A stretch of 42,780 nt of DNA. It comes from Desulfobacteraceae bacterium (GTDB taxonomy: Bacteria > Desulfobacterota > Desulfobacteria > Desulfobacterales > Desulfobacteraceae). The stretch spans positions 170,381 to 213,160 of the forward strand of contig JADGEQ010000006.1 in the NCBI GenBank assembly GCA_016744295.1. Direction: 5' to 3'. Below the pieces are notes generated by a model. That model saw only the letters and a list, made by a program, of their open reading frames with translations, was not told the origin of the DNA and searched no databases. Positions 35,868-42,780 of this stretch are shown here, piece by piece; the first letter of the stretch is position 1, and each line of letters starts with the position of its first letter. The position numbers and the translations under genes are program-made.

Positions 35868-36401
35868 CATTATGTTTTTTCCCGGGCAATTGCCTGGCAG
35901 ACATGATCTGAAAAACCTTCCCCTGCCTGCCGTATCCCTGTCTTAGATTATCGTAGGCGCCTGTACCAATTCGTCCAACCGCAACAGTGGCTGTACCGAT
36001 GCCAATAATATCATCGCCGGGTCCCAGGGAAAACGGAGTGAGCAGCAAAAAGAACAAAAAGGCCTTGATGGGTACAGAGGCCACCAGCAAAAGGCCGGTA
36101 GAACGTTTCCAGAGTTGGCAGGTCTGCCATGCCGATGGTTAGAAAAAAAACCTCAAGAAACAAATCCTTGAACCTGAACATGGCTTTGGCAAGTTCGTCT
36201 GTTTTGGGGGCACCTGCTATGGGCAGGATACAGGCCAGTAATATCAGAAGTTCCCCTTTTTTCGAGAATTTTTACCGCAAACACGGTGCTTGAAAAACTG
36301 AGGGCAAAACCGGCCGCAAGGAAACCGACAAGGGGCGGTAACCAAATTTGTTTGACAATAAATCCAAAAACAAAGGCTGTGGCAATTAATAATGCATTCA
36401 T
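35868..36401 (-). pseudogene. Decayed KefB/YbaL-type cation:proton antiporter
   Basis: Read leftwards from ATG 36401, the remains of a monovalent cation:proton antiporter are clear but collapsed. The N-terminal helix NALLIATAFVFGFIVKQIWL, then PPLVGFLAAGF, joins directly to LSFSSTVFAVKILEK, which in intact proteins comes roughly 80-100 residues later, so DNA has been deleted. After a frame change come PIAGAPKTDELAKAMFRFKD and FFLTIGMADLPTLETFY, then another frame change, VPIKAFLFFLLLTPFSLG, and a second deletion into the NAD-binding TrkA-N domain (VGRIGTGAYDNLRQGYG). Several frames and at least two deletions rule out function. Whole family members are ~550-650 residues. The boundary near 35868 is approximate. 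Confidence 0.85.
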
Positions 36402-36650
36402 AGATTTTAAGAAAAAAATAGATTAAAAGATTGTTTGTTTATCTGTTTATAAAAACGCAAATTGTGCTGAGTACTTTATAAGAACACAGATGAAAGTCAA
36501 GCCCCAATAAGTTTGTTCAAAATTGCGGCTTGGTTTTTAAGGTGTTTTTTTGCCGGGATCAACTGCTAAAAATCCTTTGCTTTACATTAATGAATATCCT
36601 AAGATAAAACTTTTTAGGAGGGGCCTTGCTTTGTCCCGGATATTATCCTC

Positions 36651-36679
36651 TTGACAAAGTAATTTGCAAAGGCTCATAT
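36651..36679 (+). promoter_or_regulatory. Candidate promoter for ilvE
   Basis: A perfect TTGACA (36651-36656), a 17-base spacer and a weak TCATAT (36674-36679) lie 45 bases before the ilvE ATG. A second, weaker pair (TTTACA at 36581, TAAAAC at 36605, 18-base spacer) lies further up. The 322-base gap from 36402 holds no gene. Confidence 0.35.
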
Positions 36680-36723
36680 GTATTTTAAGCAAATAAATTT
36701 AATCAAACTTGATGGAGGAAATA

Positions 36724-37788
36724 ATGGATATTAAAGTGACCAAGGCAGCCAAAACAGGTACCCGGCCAAAGGATGAGGATCTGGGATTTGGTACGGCATT
36801 TACCGATCATATGCTGGTGATGGATTATTCAGTTGATAAGGGATGGCATGATCTACGAATTGAGCCCTATGCTGACTTTTCAATGTCTCCGGCTGCCATG
36901 GTTTTACACTATGGACAGGCGATTTTTGAAGGGTTAAAAGCCTATAAAACACCCGACAACAAGATCCAATTGTTCAGGGCCCGGGATAATTTTAAGCGGA
37001 TGAATCGTTCTGCCAAGGGGCTTTGCATCCCTGAACTGGATATTGACCTTGTCATGGATGGTTTAAAACAATTGGTCAAACTGGAAGAAAAATGGATTCC
37101 GGAAACCCTTGGCACCTCTTTGTATATCCGCCCCACCATCATTGCCACCGATCCCTTCCTTGGCGTTAGATCCTCTTTTACCTTTAAGTTTTACATTATC
37201 CTCTGTTCCGTGGGGGCCTATTATGCAGAAGGCTTTAATCCGGTGAAAATCTGGGTTTCCAAGGACCATGTCCGTGCGGTTCGCGGTGGGGTTGGTGAAT
37301 TTAAAACAGCCGGCAACTATGCTGCCAGCCTTAATGCTGGGGAACTGGCAAAAAAACAGGGTTATGCCCAGGTTATGTGGCTGGATGCCCTTGAAATGAA
37401 ATACATTGAAGAAGTCGGCGCCATGAACATCTTTTTTATTATCAATGGTGAATTGGTAACCCCGGATCTTAGCGGAAGCATTCTTCCGGGAATTACCCGG
37501 TACTCTGTCATTACCCTGGCACAAAAATGGGGGATGACGGTATCCGAGCGGAAGATCAGCATTGATGAAATTCTTTCAGCCAGTGAGGATGGAAGCCTGA
37601 CCGAAGTTTTTGGCTCTGGTACGGCAGCGGTAATTTCGCCTGTGGGCGAAATCCGATATGGTGACAGGGCTATTAATATTGGGGACGGTACCCCCGGCAA
37701 GATATCCATGAAATTTTATGATGCCTTGACCGCCATTCAATACGGAAAAGAAAAAGATACTGAAAATTGGGTAGAAGTTATTGAATAA
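36724..37788 (+). CDS. ilvE: Branched-chain amino acid aminotransferase
   Basis: A 354-residue fold-type IV PLP enzyme that transfers amino groups between leucine, isoleucine or valine and 2-oxoglutarate. It resembles the longer BCAT-type family: MSPAAMVLHYGQAIFEGLKA, then RPTIIATDP, the PLP lysine K194 in GEFKTAGNYAASL, and the phosphate-binding region LTEVFGSGTAAVISPVG. The ATG at 36724 lies five bases after GGAGG; the upstream ATG at 36712 would put that site inside the gene. It leads a small cluster with an XRE-cupin regulator and an acyl-CoA dehydrogenase. The nearby 2-oxoacid oxidoreductase subunit would use its 2-oxoacid product, so it may work in amino acid breakdown or in reverse for synthesis. 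Confidence 0.95.
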   Translation: MDIKVTKAAKTGTRPKDEDLGFGTAFTDHMLVMDYSVDKGWHDLRIEPYADFSMSPAAMVLHYGQAIFEGLKAYKTPDNKIQLFRARDNFKRMNRSAKGLCIPELDIDLVMDGLKQLVKLEEKWIPETLGTSLYIRPTIIATDPFLGVRSSFTFKFYIILCSVGAYYAEGFNPVKIWVSKDHVRAVRGGVGEFKTAGNYAASLNAGELAKKQGYAQVMWLDALEMKYIEEVGAMNIFFIINGELVTPDLSGSILPGITRYSVITLAQKWGMTVSERKISIDEILSASEDGSLTEVFGSGTAAVISPVGEIRYGDRAINIGDGTPGKISMKFYDALTAIQYGKEKDTENWVEVIE

Positions 37789-37828
37789 CCTTTTAACCTT
37801 ATTTTATAAGAGGGACTAAAGGGGTATT

Positions 37829-37860
37829 GGTTTTTGTTTAACTAGGTTTTCGTTTAACCA
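37829..37860 (+). promoter_or_regulatory. Tandem 16-bp repeat, candidate operator
   Basis: GGTTTTTGTTTAACTA (37829-37844) is followed at once by GGTTTTCGTTTAACCA (37845-37860), differing at two positions. Each contains the palindrome GTTTAAC. The pair ends 60 bases before the XRE-cupin gene, a usual place for a self-regulating operator. Confidence 0.5.
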
Positions 37861-37920
37861 CGAGCAGAATTAGCTCAATCAAAAATGAAGTTTGAAAGAT
37901 CTCAAACTATTGGAGATGGA

Positions 37921-38466
37921 ATGGCTAAAAAGAAAGAAATTACCCCCATCGGCAAGCGAATCAGACAGGCCAGGCTGGGCAAGAAAATGAATCTGGACAC
38001 CATTGCAAATGAAACAGGATTGTCAAAGGCGTTTATCAAAAGTATAGAATCCGGTGAAAAAAGACCGTCTGTGGGAACCTTGCTTCAGATATCAAGAACC
38101 CTTCAGCTGGATTCAGGATTTTTGCTCAAGGAATCCGATGATACTTTAGAAGAGCGATCCCAGGCCTATACCAAAAGAACGGATAACTATGCTTATACTC
38201 CCCTGACCCCGGGGGCGGAAAACAAGCACTTAAAGGCATTTCGAATTGTGGTGGATGCCGGTACCAGCCATGACGGTGTGGGCTTTCACCATGAAGGGGA
38301 AGAGTTTGTTTATGTGCTCGCAGGAAGGGTGGAAGTTCAGGTGGGGGATCATATCAACCGCTTGGAATCAGGGGATTCTCTCCATTTTAATTCAGGGATA
38401 AAACATGACTTGCGCAATACCGGAGATAAAGATGCGGAATTGATTGTTGTTGTCTATGCCCCCTAA
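37921..38466 (+). CDS. XRE-family regulator with C-terminal cupin
   Basis: A 181-residue protein. Residues ~13-66 form an XRE helix-turn-helix (IGKRIRQARLGKKMNLDTIA, then GLSKAFIKSIESGEKRPSVG) and residues ~105-180 a cupin (FHHEGEEFVYVLAGRVEVQV, then GDSLHFNSGIKHDLRN) with the usual metal/ligand-type His and Glu positions. Such regulators sense a small metabolite through the cupin and control neighbouring catabolic genes. The ATG at 37921 follows GGAG; an upstream ATG at 37885 in frame is less likely. It sits between ilvE and the acyl-CoA dehydrogenase, so branched-chain amino or acyl metabolites are plausible ligands (inference). The tandem repeat upstream is its likely binding site. Confidence 0.9.
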   Translation: MAKKKEITPIGKRIRQARLGKKMNLDTIANETGLSKAFIKSIESGEKRPSVGTLLQISRTLQLDSGFLLKESDDTLEERSQAYTKRTDNYAYTPLTPGAENKHLKAFRIVVDAGTSHDGVGFHHEGEEFVYVLAGRVEVQVGDHINRLESGDSLHFNSGIKHDLRNTGDKDAELIVVVYAP

Positions 38467-38484
38467 ATGAAAAAGGAGTTACCC

Positions 38485-39639
38485 ATGTTATTCAAGCTTA
38501 CTGATGAACAATTAATGATTCAAAATATGGTGAGGGAATTTTCCAGAAAAGTTGTTGCTGCCACCGCTGCCGAGCGGGATAGGACAAAACAATTTCCAGC
38601 GGAAAATTTCCGGCAGATGGGGGAGCTGGGGCTGATGGGAATGATGATTCCGGAAAATTACGGCGGAGAAGCGGCCGACGCCGTCTCCTATGTTTTGGCC
38701 CTTTCTGAAATTGCCTATTCCTGTGCCTCAACTTCCGTTGTCATGTCGGTTCAAAATTCCATAGTTTGTGAAAGTTTATTAAAATTTGGGACCGAAGAAC
38801 AAAAACATAAGTTTCTTGTTCCCCTGGCTTCCGGTGAGATCATCGGCGCTTTTGCCCTGACCGAACCCGATGCCGGCTCTGACCCGGTCAGTCAGACCGC
38901 AACGGCTGTTTTGGAAGGTGATTCCTATGTGATCAACGGGACCAAACGGTTTATCACCTCGGGTAAAAACGGCAGTGTGGTTTTGGTAACGGCCAAAACC
39001 GACGGGAGTGTCGGCCATAAGGGCATCTCCTGTTTTATCGTCCCCAAGGGAACCCCGGGCCTTGTGGTGGGCCATTTGGAAGACAAAATGGGGCTTCGAG
39101 CCTCGGATACCACAGATCTTATATTTGAAAACTGCCGGGTGCCTGCGGCCAATATTCTGGGAAGGGAAGGGGATGGATTTAAGATTGCCATGTCCGGCCT
39201 TGACAGCGGCAGAATTGGTATTGCCGCCCAGTCTTTGGGGGTGGCCCAGGCCGCCTTTGATGCTGCTGTTAAATATGCCCGAAAAAGAAAGCAGTTTGGT
39301 TCGGCCATTTCGAAGCACCAGGCCATTCGTTTCCAGATAGCAGACATGGCCACCCAGATCGAAGCTGCCAGACAATTGATTTTTTCCGCCGCCTCCATGA
39401 AGGACAGGGGGGAAGCTTATACAAAAGAAGCCTCCATTGCCAAATTGTTTGCTTCTGAAATGGTCAACAAGGTTACGGCAAGGGCCATACAGATCCACGG
39501 GGGCTACGGATTTACCAAGGATTACAATGTGGAGCGGTATTACAGGGACGCCAGGGTATTTACCATATATGAGGGCACAAGCGAAATCCAGCGCATGGTG
39601 ATTTCAAACCATGTTCTCAGGGACAAGCGAAAACCCTAG
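38485..39639 (+). CDS. Short-chain acyl-CoA dehydrogenase
   Basis: A 384-residue FAD enzyme that introduces the 2,3-double bond into acyl-CoA. Family motifs are all present: the FAD-binding FALTEPDAGSDP, the FITSGKNGSV strand and RKQFGSAISKHQAI. The catalytic glutamate is E363 in YEGTSEIQR, the position used by butyryl-CoA and short/branched-chain enzymes. The position used instead by isovaleryl-CoA dehydrogenase is Gly (LDSGRIGIAAQ), so butyryl-, isobutyryl- or 2-methylbutyryl-CoA is a likelier substrate than isovaleryl-CoA. AAAAAGGAG precedes the ATG at 38485; an ATG at 38467 directly after the XRE stop is less likely. It is probably co-transcribed with the regulator gene. Confidence 0.93.
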   Translation: MLFKLTDEQLMIQNMVREFSRKVVAATAAERDRTKQFPAENFRQMGELGLMGMMIPENYGGEAADAVSYVLALSEIAYSCASTSVVMSVQNSIVCESLLKFGTEEQKHKFLVPLASGEIIGAFALTEPDAGSDPVSQTATAVLEGDSYVINGTKRFITSGKNGSVVLVTAKTDGSVGHKGISCFIVPKGTPGLVVGHLEDKMGLRASDTTDLIFENCRVPAANILGREGDGFKIAMSGLDSGRIGIAAQSLGVAQAAFDAAVKYARKRKQFGSAISKHQAIRFQIADMATQIEAARQLIFSAASMKDRGEAYTKEASIAKLFASEMVNKVTARAIQIHGGYGFTKDYNVERYYRDARVFTIYEGTSEIQRMVISNHVLRDKRKP

Positions 39640-39728
39640 ATCAGTTTTTTTTTGAAGGAGCCAAGCCAAGGCAAGACAGATAAATAAAATTTTGGTGACA
39701 GTCTTAACCACAACTCGCCAGGTTAACG

Positions 39729-39838
39729 TCGGCACTCCGCCTCTCAATCCATCGTTCTGATGGATTGGGAAGCGGAAACGGCCTGTCCGTTTACACCGCT
39801 TTGACGAGCCCTCCCCCCATTTACCGGTTCGGCACTCC
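39729..39838. other. Hairpin-rich intergenic element
   Basis: In the 332-base gap between the dehydrogenase and the EamA gene, a long hairpin lies at 39736-39776 (TCCGC then TCTCAATCCATC pairing with GATGGATTGGGA then GCGGA, one mismatch and one G-T pair, 5-base loop). A second, AAACGG-CCTGT-CCGTTT, abuts it at 39776-39792. The block is framed by TCGGCACTCC at 39729-39738 and again at 39829-39838, exactly 100 bases apart. It is richer in G+C than its surroundings. It could be a REP/MITE-like element or a structured RNA. No T-run follows, so it is not a standard terminator. Confidence 0.5.
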
Positions 39839-39971
39839 CCATGTCCACGAATTGTGATACAATCATAGTATACTTTAAGGGCAGATCCTTTGAAAAAATC
39901 TGTTTGACAGTTATCTTGAAATATAAGATTGTGGTTGAAATGAAAAATTGCTAAAAATTCTGGAGATAAAA

Positions 39972-40817
39972 ATGTCCCTCGGTATAATGTTCGTTGTTCT
40001 ATTGGCAGCACTGCTACATGCCACCTGGAATTTTCTGGTTAAACGGACAGATGACAAGCATATGAGCATGACCGCAGTTGTGTTGGGTCATTTACCTTTT
40101 GCTGTTGTTGGTCTATTATGCTCATCCTTGCCAAAAATAGATTCAATTCCTTATATAATTGCAGGGGCAATGCTGCACACCGGTTATCAATTATTTCTTC
40201 TATACTCCTATCGTATTGGTGATTTAAGCCAGGTATACCCTTTAGCACGTGGTGTTGCCCCTCTACTTGTGGCAGGAATTTCTGTTCTGTTGCTTGGGGT
40301 TCATCTTTCCCAGTTTGAACTGGCAGCGATTATCATGATTGGAACAGGTATTATGAGCTTAACCTTGGTGGGTCGAAGTGATGGTATGCGAAATGGACGT
40401 GTCTCCTCATTTGCAGTGATTACCGGCGGATTTATTGCCGCTTATTCATTAGTAGACGGTTTAGGTGCACGTGAAGCAGGCTCTGCACTTGGGTTCTACA
40501 GCTGCTTGTCAATTCTTAACGGAATGATTTTTGCAGCGATCATGGGGATCATTCGACCGGGTCTTATAAAAAACGTGGTTAGTCAAAATTACTGTCTGGC
40601 ACTTTGTGGCGGTGCTGCATCGTTTACCGCCTATGCCTTAGTCATCTGGGCATTCACACTAGCTCCAATCGCATTGGTTACCGCATTAAGAGAAACAAGT
40701 ATCATATTTGCTTTGCTATTTGGCGTTTTCGGACTCAAGGAACGCCTTGATTTAATAAAAATATGTGCCACGATGATTACAATGCTTGGGGTTGGGATGC
40801 TGAGATTTAATCGATAA
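39972..40817 (+). CDS. EamA-family (DMT) transporter
   Basis: A 281-residue membrane protein with nine to ten hydrophobic helices arranged as two similar halves, the EamA/drug-metabolite transporter layout. Visible motifs are LLAALLHATWNFLVKR at the start, GYQLFLLYSYRIGDLSQVYP at the first half's end and ALVTALRETSIIFALLFGV, FGLKERLD at the end of the second. These are the usual PLA-R and E-R signatures. The ATG at 39972 follows GGAGATAAAA; the in-frame extension to 39948 starts with TTG and has no ribosome site. The substrate cannot be told from sequence; family members export amino acids, metabolites or drugs. It stands alone, with hairpin-rich DNA on both sides. Confidence 0.9.
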   Translation: MSLGIMFVVLLAALLHATWNFLVKRTDDKHMSMTAVVLGHLPFAVVGLLCSSLPKIDSIPYIIAGAMLHTGYQLFLLYSYRIGDLSQVYPLARGVAPLLVAGISVLLLGVHLSQFELAAIIMIGTGIMSLTLVGRSDGMRNGRVSSFAVITGGFIAAYSLVDGLGAREAGSALGFYSCLSILNGMIFAAIMGIIRPGLIKNVVSQNYCLALCGGAASFTAYALVIWAFTLAPIALVTALRETSIIFALLFGVFGLKERLDLIKICATMITMLGVGMLRFNR

Positions 40818-40832
40818 CACTTTGCCGAGGAA

Positions 40833-40908
40833 CCTATAATCGCATAACCCATTTTTTCACAGGACGCCAAACAACAGGCACCTGTGAAAAACTCCTTAGC
40901 CTATAATC
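40833..40908. repeat. Hairpin flanked by 9-bp direct repeats
   Basis: CCTATAATC occurs at 40833-40841 and 40900-40908. Between them TTTTTCACAGG (40853-40863) pairs perfectly with CCTGTGAAAAA (40881-40891) over a 17-base loop. The repeats contain TATAAT, and the second lies 21 bases before the GTG of the YcxB-like gene, so it may be its -10 box. Confidence 0.6.
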
Positions 40909-40928
40909 AATTATTGGAGATACGCCCA

Positions 40929-41435
40929 GTGAGTTCCGTTCAAATTTTTTTCAATGGTGCAGTAACAAAAGAGCTTTTTGTACAGGCCTATAATTTTGAT
41001 GGCTCTACAAAAAAAGCAAAAAAAAAAACATTGATCGTTTTCCTATTTTCGTATTTACTTACTCTACTTGGGATAGCTTCTCAAAACGAATGGAAAATCG
41101 ATGTTTCAATCCTTTTTTCTTCTATCGTTACACTGGCCTTTTTTGGATTTGTTTGGTGGTATGTAATAGAACGGGGAGAAAGAAATAATCTGAATAGAAC
41201 CATCAATGGTCATGGAGAAGGAGAAATTACTGAATCATCAATTATTTTTCGGTCAAACGAAAATTCATCTGCAATCAACTGGAGTGAATTTATAAAATAC
41301 AAGAAAGAAAATGAAATTGTATTGCTGTATGATTCCCCAAAAAGTGGACTATTTACGGTTTTTCATAAATCTTTCTTCAAGTGTGAAAATGACTGGAATA
41401 GCTTTGTTTCATTAGTTGAAAAAAACATCGGCTAA
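40929..41435 (+). CDS. YcxB-like membrane protein
   Basis: A 168-residue protein with two membrane helices (TLIVFLFSYLLTLLGIAS; ILFSSIVTLAFFGFVWWYVI) and a C-terminal YcxB-like domain (EITESSIIFRSNENSSAINW, then SEFIKYKKENEIVLLYDSPK). The function of this family is not known. The GTG at 40929 has a GGAGA site at good distance; the GTG at 40884 lies inside the hairpin at 40853-40891 and has none. The gene is markedly A+T-rich compared with the metabolic genes around it. With the direct repeats in front, this suggests acquisition. It is followed by a 247-base gap that ends at a terminator. Confidence 0.65.
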   Translation: MSSVQIFFNGAVTKELFVQAYNFDGSTKKAKKKTLIVFLFSYLLTLLGIASQNEWKIDVSILFSSIVTLAFFGFVWWYVIERGERNNLNRTINGHGEGEITESSIIFRSNENSSAINWSEFIKYKKENEIVLLYDSPKSGLFTVFHKSFFKCENDWNSFVSLVEKNIG

Positions 41436-41605
41436 AAATAGCATACCCACGGACGGTTATGGCGAACTTCCTATAAAATTTTCCCAAAGCTTTGAAAAAA
41501 TATTTATCTTTAATCAACCATCACCATGGCGATAGATGATGCAGGCGTTAGATCTGAGCCTAGGTCTATAACAAAACTTGTTCAATGCTGTATTTAAGTG
41601 GGAGA

Positions 41606-41641
41606 GGGCGGTATATTTCCAAATTGGAAAATATACTGCCC
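41606..41641. terminator. Bidirectional terminator
   Basis: GGGCGGTATATTTCC pairs with GGAAAATATACTGCCC (one G-T pair and one bulged A) around AAATT, followed by CTTT on the plus strand. It separates the YcxB-like gene from the convergent ACT-domain gene. Upstream, 41436-41605 holds no gene I can support. Confidence 0.75.
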
Positions 41642-41682
41642 TTTCATTGCTCAATTTATTTCATCTGCGATTCTAAAGCAGA

Positions 41683-42174
41683 TCAGTATCTGCCGCCTTC
41701 AAATATGGAATCTGCATAGGCAACATCTTCCGGGCAGAAGACAAAAAGGCATTTGCCGTCGGAATCAGACACAGACCCGTAGACATAGTTGATATTGATC
41801 TTTTCTTCCCCGAGTTTTTTGGTCATTTTTGCAAATTCCCCGGGTTTGTTGGTGATATCAATTGCCACCACCTCCTTTGAGTCAAACAAAAAATCATTCT
41901 CTTTTAACAGGGAGATGGACTCATCAGGCTTGTCTGTTAAAAGGCGGACCAGGGCAAAGTCAGCTGAGTCCCGCCTCATTGAGCTGTAACTGGCCGAAGA
42001 CGCCAGGCGCTTCAGGGATTTGCCCCGGGCTTCAAACAGGTTCTGGACATAGGCGGATGCATCCTGGATGGTCATGGCATCAATGTTGATACCGGCATCG
42101 CCAAACAGCGCAGTGAGTTTTCCCAGCTCGCCGGGTACGTTTTTCAGAAAAAGCGATATTTCACGTCTGATCAT
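41683..42174 (-). CDS. Tandem ACT-domain protein
   Basis: A 163-residue protein made of two ACT domains: residues ~1-75 (EISLFLKNVPGELGKLTALF, then GINIDAMTI) and ~95-160 (VVAIDITNKPGEFAKMTKKL, then INYVYGS). ACT domains bind amino acids and regulate enzymes. Stand-alone tandem ACT proteins of this size are commonly found beside indolepyruvate or 2-oxoacid oxidoreductase and phenylacetate/acyl-CoA ligase genes. GGGGAGG lies six bases before the ATG. It is 41 bases downstream of the oxidoreductase subunit on the same strand, so probably in one operon; a branched-chain or aromatic amino acid is the likely ligand (inference). Confidence 0.9.
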   Translation of the reverse strand: MIRREISLFLKNVPGELGKLTALFGDAGINIDAMTIQDASAYVQNLFEARGKSLKRLASSASYSSMRRDSADFALVRLLTDKPDESISLLKENDFLFDSKEVVAIDITNKPGEFAKMTKKLGEEKININYVYGSVSDSDGKCLFVFCPEDVAYADSIFEGGRY

Positions 42175-42215
42175 CTTGTCCTCCCCTTTTATGCTGTCAC
42201 TTTAATAATTTCGGA

Positions 42216-42755
42216 CTAGTTATTTTCTGCGAAGCTGACCCCTTCATCAAATGCTCGCATATTCAATGGAATGATCTTTGCCTTGGCTGCAAATTCTTCT
42301 TTTATACACTTTTTTAACAGGTCCGGGTCAACCAGTTTGGTCTTTGCATTAAACGCGGCCAGGGCAACGATGTTGGCAGCCCGGATGCTGCCGGCTGCTG
42401 TGGCAATCTCATTGATGGGCACCATAAGTTCAGTGATGTCTCCTCTGTTGCTTCTGACGGGAATCAGAGAGCTGTTGATGAATACAATCCCTCCGGGTTT
42501 GACGTCGGCGGCAAATTTTTCCAGGGAAGGCCGGTTCATGGCCACCAGGTGACTAGGGTTCTTGATGATGGGAGAGCCGATCAGTTTGTCGCTGATGACC
42601 ACGGTACAATAAGCTGTTCCCCCGCGCATCTCCGGCCCGTAGGAGGGTACCCAGGCAACAAAAGATCCCTCTTTCATTGCGGCATAGGCCAGAAGTTTGG
42701 CGCTCAGTAAGATTCCCTGGCCTCCAAATCCTGCAAATTTTATTTCTGTTTGCAT
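42216..42755 (-). CDS. 2-oxoacid:acceptor oxidoreductase gamma subunit
   Basis: A 179-residue protein of the POR/KOR/IOR gamma (catalytic) family: IKFAGFGGQGILLSAKLLAY at the start, then SYGPEMRGGTAYCTVVISD, and the AANIVALAAFNA segment. It would form part of an enzyme that turns 2-oxoacids into acyl-CoA and reduced ferredoxin. Whether this is the 2-oxoglutarate, 2-oxoisovalerate or indolepyruvate type cannot be told from this subunit. The remaining subunits should lie beyond the right edge. The ATG at 42755 follows GGAGAAACC; the start at 42773 would have no ribosome site. It and the ACT gene form the end of a leftward operon. Confidence 0.9.
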   Translation of the reverse strand: MQTEIKFAGFGGQGILLSAKLLAYAAMKEGSFVAWVPSYGPEMRGGTAYCTVVISDKLIGSPIIKNPSHLVAMNRPSLEKFAADVKPGGIVFINSSLIPVRSNRGDITELMVPINEIATAAGSIRAANIVALAAFNAKTKLVDPDLLKKCIKEEFAAKAKIIPLNMRAFDEGVSFAENN

Positions 42756-42780
42756 TGGTTTCTCCAAAAACAACTATAGT

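Noticed and set aside
39604..40011. A 135-codon minus-strand frame across the intergenic hairpins
   Set aside because: It overlaps the dehydrogenase end and the EamA start, has no ribosome site or family resemblance, and its translation is Arg/Gly/Lys-rich as expected from hairpin DNA.
41530..41580. GGCGTTAGAT resembling the end of an integron attC site
   Set aside because: The matching inverse core (RYYYAAC) and paired arms upstream were not found, and no integrase is in the window.
24..42780. CRISPR array, tRNA or rRNA genes, insertion sequences
   Set aside because: No regularly spaced short direct repeats with unique spacers, no cloverleaf-type sequences recognised and no transposase-like frame were seen; the repeats present are all in coding sequence or short intergenic hairpins.

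Overview
The window looks like chromosomal DNA of a Gram-negative, anaerobic Desulfobacterota bacterium close to the Desulfobacter/Desulfobacula group. This is an inference from three things: a complete-looking type II secretion (T2SS) operon with a GspN-type subunit, a PEP-CTERM protein, and a branched-chain amino acid/2-oxoacid:acceptor oxidoreductase/acyl-CoA dehydrogenase set. No rRNA, tRNA, CRISPR array, transposase or phage gene was seen.

Left part (1-8872, minus strand). A promoter-like site near 8844-8872 leads a cluster read leftwards. It holds two doubtful small ORFs, a membrane-anchored transglutaminase-like protein, a 2044-residue secreted multidomain protein, a protein with two rhodanese-like domains lacking the catalytic cysteine, and the start of another secreted protein cut by the window edge. 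The 2044-residue protein ends in ten ~82-residue repeats that form two copies of a five-repeat block.

Centre (9195-22452). The T2SS operon runs gspG-H-I-J-K-L-M-N-C-D-E on the plus strand, tightly packed with overlapping ends. Three junctions share the same 8-base TTGAATAR stop/start overlap. Behind gspE come an exported YidD-like protein and a TPR membrane protein. Their junction lies in a 15-bp tandem repeat that is open in both frames. gspF is present but inverted and converges on the operon. No prepilin peptidase gene is in the window.

Right-centre (22453-35859). A PEP-CTERM protein sits behind a very good sigma-54 (-24/-12) promoter match. Next is a 3815-residue secreted adhesin-like giant with visibly higher G+C than its neighbours, ending in five 230-residue (690-bp) repeats, three of them nearly identical in DNA. 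A strong terminator and a small exported protein follow. It is plausible, but not shown, that the T2SS exports the giants.

Right part (35868-42780). A decayed KefB/YbaL-type cation:proton antiporter pseudogene is followed by a metabolic group: ilvE, an XRE-cupin regulator and a short-chain acyl-CoA dehydrogenase on the plus strand, and a two-ACT-domain protein and a 2-oxoacid:acceptor oxidoreductase gamma subunit on the minus strand. Together they fit branched-chain amino acid to acyl-CoA interconversion. Between the two halves lie an EamA transporter and an AT-rich YcxB-like gene, bordered by hairpin-rich intergenic DNA, which look like an insertion.
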